A stretch of 9,184 nucleotides of DNA from an uncultured Alphaproteobacteria bacterium (GTDB taxonomy: Bacteria > Pseudomonadota > Alphaproteobacteria > Rs-D84): NCBI GenBank assembly GCA_904502245.1, contig CAJGDN010000035.1:1-9184 (forward strand), in the 5' to 3' direction. Below the pieces are notes generated by a model, which saw nothing but the letters and a program-made list of their open reading frames with translations, was not told where the DNA came from and ran no database searches. Shown one piece after another: positions 3,549-9,184 of the stretch (within the stretch, counting starts at the first letter, position 1; each line of letters begins with the position of its first letter). The position numbers and the translations under genes were made by a program.

Positions 3549-6500
3549 TCAGAATCTATACGAACCTGAAATACGTATATTGTGTAATTGTATATCGTTA
3601 TTATATTGATATCTGTAATCAATACCAAATTGTAATCCATTTGCCGACAGCAATTCCAATCCTCCACCAATATTCGCCCACAACGGATTAATTTCAACAT
3701 TGTACTTGGTATATACATCCGCAGGTGCAAATTTATATTCTGCATTATTTGGTGCACCTAACAAATCATATTCAAATCCAATTGATGCATATGGACGTAT
3801 CTGGAACCATGCAGATGGGTATATACGTTTCTGTGCTGTCACAGAATACCCCGGTGTCAGCATCAGATATCCATCTGATTTCATACGCATATAATCATGA
3901 CCCCCAACTTTTTCTTTGACATCAAATCCGAAATTATATCCTGCACGCGCATACAGATTACCCACAACATATTGATTCAATATATCGTGCATAATGCCCC
4001 ATTCTGAAATCAAACCGAATGCCGCACCATCACCATCAATCGTACCAACATAATTCTGGGTACGATTAACATCTATTACATGCATATCAATGAATGCATT
4101 ACCATACAGACGTACCTTTTCACTGACAGTCTTCATCAAATACCCACCAAATGCGATATTTGTATCCGCCACATCAACATCTATACGTCCATTAATCGAT
4201 TCGCCTGGGATATAACCCAAATCCATCTTGTCTGAAGACTTTGATGTCGTACGAGCAATACGCCCCGTCAATCCCAGTTGCAATGTATTAGATTCCTGCC
4301 AATCGAAACCACCAGAAATACTAAACCGGTTTCCATCTGTATGTTTTCCATCCTGAATATTTTGATACAACATACCATAATCAACATCTAACCATGCTTT
4401 TTTCAGATTACGGTTACGATTCCAAATAAATTCATCAAACATACGATCTTCAAAAGAACGGAACGCTGTATGTTCATTCAACGAAATACTGCCAGCAATT
4501 TGTTCCATCTCACGCGGTTGAAACAAACGAGCAAAGTTTGCAAAAATTCCTGCATCACGACTTGTTTCCTGATAATATTCCATACGATTATACAATTCAT
4601 TCGCCATTTCCTGCATATTTGTGCCACGGAAAATCAAAGGAATCACTTCTATTGGGGTACGATTAAAGAATTTCTTGTCTTTTAAACGCCCTGCAATCAT
4701 ATTATCCAACGCCCCTGCCGCCACGATTTCACCACGAGTATTTAACTGATAATCCGCAACAATCGGCTGCAATCCAAAGACTTCAATCGGCCCACCAAAA
4801 CGCGGATCAAAAACAATATACATATCATTATCACGGGCCGCAACATAGGCCGACGCATCACTGCCAGTGCCATTATTTGCATCCAACGAATCCATATAGT
4901 CATAGCACAACGAACCATCTGCATTACAATATTTAATTTCTAAATTACGCACCTTGCCCAATGATGAAGCATCCAAAACCCCACCATCCGCATGAATAAA
5001 CCATATAGCCGTCCCCTGCTCAACAATATCACGCAAAGACAGACCAATCTGTCCACCTGCCAACGCCGCCGTCGCATCATCAGCAGACAAATCCAATACA
5101 GATTGCCCAGCAGTAAATGAACCACCAATATTAATCATTGCTGAACCATCTGCTGCATTTTCAAAGTGAACAATACCATCTTTGCCCAACGCAACAGTTG
5201 ACCAATAATTCACATCAGTTGAATCAATTGTACTACCAGCAGCATACGGCAAAACAACTGCGTTAATATTACTGCCTGCATTAAACACATAATTTCCGGA
5301 AACAGTCATCTTTTCCAGACCAATAAAATCAACATTACCTGACACATTTCCATCAACATTTACATTCATCCAATTATCTGTTGGCGCTGCGACAAAACGT
5401 AAATCAACCGCATTAATATCTCCACCAACATCAACATCACTAGAATTAATAACTAACTTTCCTTTTTGTTCAATTCCCGCGACACTTATATTCGATGCAT
5501 TAATTACATAATTCCCAGAACTAATATTAATATCTTTGTTATCCAAACTTGTAGAATTTCCCTGATACAAAATACCTTCTGTATTAAATGCTGTAATCAC
5601 ATCCAATTGTTGTCCACCCAAAACAATATTACCACCGTTCATGGTCAATCCATCTAACGAAATACCCCCTGAACGCACATCCAACGTCAAAACATCAGAA
5701 TTATTAATCAAATTCCCCAAACTTATACCATTATCAGCGAACAGCGCCAATCTGCCACTATTGGTCAAACCCGACATCGTAATCGTTCCGCCTGCGTTAA
5801 CTGTTGCCTCTGCACCAACTGCGACATCCATACCTCCGCCGACACGCAATGCAGTCCCTATGTTATACAGTGTATTTGCACCGTCGACAAAAAAATCACC
5901 GCCGACAACTAAATTGTTTACCGAAACAACAGACGCAGAATGATTCAACATTCCAGAATCACCCCACTGTGAAAAATCGCCTGTTACACTGATATTTTCA
6001 TCAACATTAATTGTTGATGCAGTCAAGTCAGCAACTGCAGCACCATTTAACTCAATTGAATTCGCAGAAATAACAAACGCATCCAAATTCATTTCACCAC
6101 CAGACTGGGTAACATCCCCTGCAGTAATAGAATTACCAGCAATCACATCAAACGAATCACCATTGTTTACTATATCTTTAAACAATATGCTATCATCAGA
6201 CGTTGCAGAAAATTTAGACGCATTGGTTACATTTGCAAAATTCAACACATCACCAGATACTGTTATATCGTCTTTATTTGTTATCGCGCCTGAAACAGAC
6301 ACCGTCCCAACTGCTTCAATTTTAACAATACCATTATTTACTATTGTTCCATCAACAACCACTGCATCTGTCGCATTCATATTCAATGTATTAACACTGC
6401 CCACAGAAATTGCACCAATTGCAATACCATCGGCATTCATATTAAGCGTTGATGTATCACGCACAACCAAACCACTTGCAATTGAAACAGGATCATTTGA

Positions 6501-8648
6501 TGGATCAAAATATAAATCACCATCAATATCAACATCCCCATCTGATGCCGTTAAATTCGCACCATGCAATTCAATCAAAGAATCGGTTGAAATATTCGCC
6601 GCCGTAACAGCAGATGCATAAGATTTAAACACACCACCATTATTAACCGACAAATCACCAACGATATCCACGACCCCCAGACCTGCATCCTGTCCAACAG
6701 TCAACTGACCTGCATTTGCGACATCAACATTCCCGGCAACCTCGGTTGAAACGGTATCAAAAACAACACTGCGTACAGCATCAGCCGCCGTAACATTAAT
6801 ATCACCACCAACGGTCACGGCATCCGCAGTTAAAACAAATGGATTTCCTTTGGTTGCGATGTTCATCGTACCCGCAACATCTGTTGAACCCGCAGATGCT
6901 AAAATATCGCCATCAACCTGAACAGAACCATCAACCGACAAATTTCTTAAAGTATCGCCCAGATTTAATGCACCATCTGTAACAGTTATACCATTAACAA
7001 CACTGGCCGCGCCAGCCAGCGCATTAAGATTAATAACACCCCCCAACGCATTAATCGCGCCAATCTGAACCGCACCACCATTTGTATCTGAACCACGTAT
7101 TGTTGTCACACCACTGTTATTTACAACCGCACCACCGATACTTACATCCTTGCCCCATACAATGGTTTGCCCATCCGTATTTGTCAAAGCACCAGAAATC
7201 GCAACCTTACCCGAAGGATCTGTTGGTGAAGAAATCGTTAAATTTGCCTGTTCTCCAACATTTACAACATCAAACAGTGAAACGTTATTTCCATTCAACA
7301 CCATTTTTGCTTGGTTCGTAACACCACCTGTTGCTGTCAAAGTTCCCTGGGCAGCCACAATTGTATCCGACCCAGCATTTCCAACAATCACCCCACCAAT
7401 CGTTACATTACCATCATCTGTTTCGGCATTTTCCCCACCTGCAACCACAGATAAATTATTCCCAGAATTTGTAATTGAATCCAGAACAACATTCAGCGCC
7501 ATCAAAGACATGTTTGCATTTGCGTTACTTTCCCCACCAGAATTTACACCATTTTGCAAATTCCCTGCATTAACATCACCTGCATTAACCACCAATTCAA
7601 AATCATTCAAATAATTTGAAAACAACTGCGACAAATTTGAACCAACCAACGTTCCTGTTTTCAAACTAAACATGCTATCCACAGCCATCTCGGACAAATT
7701 AATACCATTTGCCAAACTGGTTTGTCCCGATACATTTGCAACAAAATTACCCTTATTAACAACAGAATAAGTGCTTGGGGTTCCCCCTGCAACCGTCCAA
7801 CTATCAACCTCCAATAAAACATCGCCATTCTTATTAGCATTTATCATTGTCGTTGCGATTGACAAATCCCCACCACCAACAGTCATTTTGGCTGCCACGT
7901 TATTTTCCAGTGCACCATCAACAGAAATCTCTCCCCCGGCTGTAATTATCATATCACCGGCATTATTTTGAATTATTCCATCTGATACAATATCCCCATC
8001 CGTACCCGCAGAAATATTTGTTGTTCCACTTCCCGTTGCCGTCAATCCCGCAAATGCCACATCCCCTGTTGCCGCAATTAATGCGTTTCCAGAATTTATA
8101 TCAATTCCACCTGAAACATTTACCGAATTCGCATTTACCGACAAATTTCCACTGGCTTCAATCGCCCCACCAACAGTAAAAGCATCAATATTCTGCATCG
8201 CCAGCGACGCACCCGCACCAATCGACACACCACCATTACCGACAATCAAATCAAACGACACAGAATTTGAATCATTAGATTTGAATGCCAAACTTTTGCT
8301 ATCCAAAACTTGTAACATTGCACCAATTGAAACATCCCCCTGTGATTCAATTGTAAACGTATTACCAACAGAACTCAGTATATATAAATCACCGTTCAAG
8401 CTGCCCTGATATGGCATACCATAATACATATTATTAGTAATTGAGAAACCATTCGCAGCCACAATACCATTTATAGCCGGGAAATCTTCTGACGTTGTAA
8501 TTTCAATCGTTTGATTATCCTCAATTGCATTCTTCCATGCATCACTTTCTGTTGAAACAAACGCATTCCCAATTTCTGGATTAACTACAACGGCGCCTGC
8601 ACCCATTGGCAACAAACAGCAAACCAAGGATATTAACTTTTTTATCAT
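3549..8648 (-). CDS. Large autotransporter adhesin (type Va), beta-helix passenger plus C-terminal barrel
   Basis: A 1,699-residue protein exported to the cell surface. Residues 1-19 (MIKKLISLVCCLLPMGAGA) form a Sec signal peptide with cleavage expected after AGA. A passenger of about 1,200 residues follows, rich in Gly, Asn, Asp, Val, Ala and Ser and almost free of aromatic and charged clusters. Its irregular short units, such as GDVNAGNLQNG, VTIGGVIVGNAG and ISVDGALENN, are what a right-handed beta-helix looks like. Near 1240 is the only Cys pair of the mature protein (CNADGSLC). At about 1340-1410 lies a helical linker (NMQEMANELYNRMEYYQ, FANFARLFQP). The barrel domain runs from about 1415 (AWLDVDYGML) to 1699 with alternating strands and ends in GSYRF, the terminal Phe recognised by the BAM complex. 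An SD-like AAGGA lies 5' of ATG 8648. No protease motif or RGD was noticed. A binding role (host surface or biofilm) is inferred; the ligand is unknown. Confidence 0.9.
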   Translation of the reverse strand: MIKKLISLVCCLLPMGAGAVVVNPEIGNAFVSTESDAWKNAIEDNQTIEITTSEDFPAINGIVAANGFSITNNMYYGMPYQGSLNGDLYILSSVGNTFTIESQGDVSIGAMLQVLDSKSLAFKSNDSNSVSFDLIVGNGGVSIGAGASLAMQNIDAFTVGGAIEASGNLSVNANSVNVSGGIDINSGNALIAATGDVAFAGLTATGSGTTNISAGTDGDIVSDGIIQNNAGDMIITAGGEISVDGALENNVAAKMTVGGGDLSIATTMINANKNGDVLLEVDSWTVAGGTPSTYSVVNKGNFVANVSGQTSLANGINLSEMAVDSMFSLKTGTLVGSNLSQLFSNYLNDFELVVNAGDVNAGNLQNGVNSGGESNANANMSLMALNVVLDSITNSGNNLSVVAGGENAETDDGNVTIGGVIVGNAGSDTIVAAQGTLTATGGVTNQAKMVLNGNNVSLFDVVNVGEQANLTISSPTDPSGKVAISGALTNTDGQTIVWGKDVSIGGAVVNNSGVTTIRGSDTNGGAVQIGAINALGGVINLNALAGAASVVNGITVTDGALNLGDTLRNLSVDGSVQVDGDILASAGSTDVAGTMNIATKGNPFVLTADAVTVGGDINVTAADAVRSVVFDTVSTEVAGNVDVANAGQLTVGQDAGLGVVDIVGDLSVNNGGVFKSYASAVTAANISTDSLIELHGANLTASDGDVDIDGDLYFDPSNDPVSIASGLVVRDTSTLNMNADGIAIGAISVGSVNTLNMNATDAVVVDGTIVNNGIVKIEAVGTVSVSGAITNKDDITVSGDVLNFANVTNASKFSATSDDSILFKDIVNNGDSFDVIAGNSITAGDVTQSGGEMNLDAFVISANSIELNGAAVADLTASTINVDENISVTGDFSQWGDSGMLNHSASVVSVNNLVVGGDFFVDGANTLYNIGTALRVGGGMDVAVGAEATVNAGGTITMSGLTNSGRLALFADNGISLGNLINNSDVLTLDVRSGGISLDGLTMNGGNIVLGGQQLDVITAFNTEGILYQGNSTSLDNKDINISSGNYVINASNISVAGIEQKGKLVINSSDVDVGGDINAVDLRFVAAPTDNWMNVNVDGNVSGNVDFIGLEKMTVSGNYVFNAGSNINAVVLPYAAGSTIDSTDVNYWSTVALGKDGIVHFENAADGSAMINIGGSFTAGQSVLDLSADDATAALAGGQIGLSLRDIVEQGTAIWFIHADGGVLDASSLGKVRNLEIKYCNADGSLCYDYMDSLDANNGTGSDASAYVAARDNDMYIVFDPRFGGPIEVFGLQPIVADYQLNTRGEIVAAGALDNMIAGRLKDKKFFNRTPIEVIPLIFRGTNMQEMANELYNRMEYYQETSRDAGIFANFARLFQPREMEQIAGSISLNEHTAFRSFEDRMFDEFIWNRNRNLKKAWLDVDYGMLYQNIQDGKHTDGNRFSISGGFDWQESNTLQLGLTGRIARTTSKSSDKMDLGYIPGESINGRIDVDVADTNIAFGGYLMKTVSEKVRLYGNAFIDMHVIDVNRTQNYVGTIDGDGAAFGLISEWGIMHDILNQYVVGNLYARAGYNFGFDVKEKVGGHDYMRMKSDGYLMLTPGYSVTAQKRIYPSAWFQIRPYASIGFEYDLLGAPNNAEYKFAPADVYTKYNVEINPLWANIGGGLELLSANGLQFGIDYRYQYNNDIQLHNIRISGSYRF

Positions 8649-8681
8649 TTTTTTTATTTCCTTCCCATAACAATTATGTAT

Positions 8682-8721
8682 ATAGTATAAAACATTTCGT
8701 TAAATTAAGGCAAGACGAAAT
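8682..8721. promoter_or_regulatory. Divergent promoter region between the autotransporter gene and eno, with an inverted repeat
   Basis: The 106-bp gap holds an inverted repeat ATTTCGT (8694-8700) / ACGAAAT (8715-8721) with a 14-bp spacer. A minus-strand promoter candidate for the autotransporter, TTGCCT then 18 bp then TATACT, overlaps it. No convincing plus-strand promoter for eno stands out; a TATGAT near 8726-8731 is possible. A regulator bound here could act on both genes. Confidence 0.4.
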
Positions 8722-8754
8722 TAACTATGATTAGTATCTGAAGGAGAAAAAAAT

Positions 8755-9184
8755 ATGTTTGAAATCAAAAAAATTCACGCACGTCAGATTATGGACAGCC
8801 GTGGCAACCCAACAATTGAATGCGACATTGAATTATCTGGGGGCGCATTCGGTCGGGCAGCTGTTCCATCTGGTGCATCAACCGGCACATTCGAAGCATT
8901 GGAATTACGTGATGGCGGAGATGCATACATGGGTAAAGGCGTTCTGACAGCAGTTAAAAACGTAAATAAAATTATTGCACCAGCATTAATCGGCATGGAC
9001 GCATCAAAACAAACAGAACTGGATGAAAAGATGTTGGCACTGGACGGCACCCCAAATAAAGACAAATTGGGCGCAAACGCAATTTTGTCTGTGTCAATTG
9101 CTTTCGCTCGTGCTATGGCAGAGTCGTACAAAATGCCGCTTTACAAATATTTAGGTGGAATTGGTAAAAAAACTATTCCAATTC
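8755..9184 (+). CDS. eno: Enolase (phosphopyruvate hydratase), N-terminal part, runs off the window
   Basis: Enolase converts 2-phosphoglycerate to phosphoenolpyruvate in glycolysis; in many bacteria it is also a component of the RNA degradosome. The 143 codons present start MFEIKKIHARQIMDSRGNPT and include the mobile-loop motif AVPSGASTG (36-44), ALELRDGG (48-55) and KLGANAILSVSIAFARA (104-120), all diagnostic of the N-terminal domain. The Mg-binding and catalytic residues of the barrel (for example the family's KxxQIVGDD motif) lie beyond position 9184. The start is clear: AAGGAG at 8741-8746 lies 8 nt before ATG 8755. It is divergent from the autotransporter gene. The frame is intact to the window edge. 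Confidence 0.97.
   Translation, partial: MFEIKKIHARQIMDSRGNPTIECDIELSGGAFGRAAVPSGASTGTFEALELRDGGDAYMGKGVLTAVKNVNKIIAPALIGMDASKQTELDEKMLALDGTPNKDKLGANAILSVSIAFARAMAESYKMPLYKYLGGIGKKTIPI

Noticed and set aside
6163..7614. Long plus-strand open frames of about 150 residues opposite the autotransporter gene (6163-6621, 7150-7614)
   Set aside because: These are mirror frames of a low-complexity Gly/Val/Asn/Ala-rich gene on the minus strand. They lack ribosome-binding sites and any recognisable domain.
8612..8648. Lipoprotein signal (Cys at positions 10 and 11 of the autotransporter)
   Set aside because: The residues before the cysteines (ISLV) do not make a lipobox, and a clean signal peptidase I site (GAGA) follows.

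Overview
The window (9,184 bp, AT-rich) looks like the chromosome of a Gram-negative alphaproteobacterium with a reduced or host-associated style of genome. An autotransporter with an outer-membrane beta-barrel shows the cell is Gram-negative. A small HTH protein of the kind that forms the N-terminus of alphaproteobacterial S24 phage-type repressors, a short biotin ligase and the enolase sequence point to Alphaproteobacteria. Uncultured gut lineages are a reasonable guess, but this rests on my memory of protein families, not on a search.

Layout from left to right. Almost everything is on the minus strand. Positions 1-175 hold the N-terminal 58 codons of a Lys/Ala/Pro repeat (histone H1-like) protein, with a leader rich in inverted repeats. 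Positions 286-1555 hold a tightly packed three-gene cassette of phage origin, transcribed right to left: a SleB-type cell-wall hydrolase, a small two-helix holin-like membrane protein, and a scaffolding/capsid-assembly-like protein. A consensus sigma70 promoter drives the cassette, and two tandem intrinsic terminators lie between that promoter and the first start codon. Positions 1718-2795 hold a short biotin-protein ligase (birA) overlapping an upstream orphan winged-helix protein. Positions 2884-3129 hold the HTH-only repressor-like protein, with its own promoter, a perfect inverted-repeat operator candidate and a terminator.

The 419-bp gap at 3130-3548 is not empty. It carries a plus-strand promoter with near-consensus -35 and -10 elements, a structured RNA of about 190 nt, and an intrinsic terminator. 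This is the best candidate here for something undescribed: a stand-alone non-coding RNA with a GAAA-capped hairpin, two mutually exclusive pairings and two long pyrimidine-rich loops that look like anti-Shine-Dalgarno sequences. A second hairpin terminates the convergent gene.

Positions 3549-8648 encode a 1,699-residue autotransporter adhesin (signal peptide, long Gly/Asn/Val-rich beta-helix passenger, helical linker, C-terminal barrel). Divergent from it, on the plus strand, is the first part of enolase (eno), which runs off the right edge.

Functionally the window mixes housekeeping genes (eno, birA), a surface adhesin, and a domesticated-looking phage residue (lysis pair, scaffold, truncated repressor) whose capsid, portal and terminase partners are absent. 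No tRNA, rRNA, CRISPR array or insertion sequence is visible.
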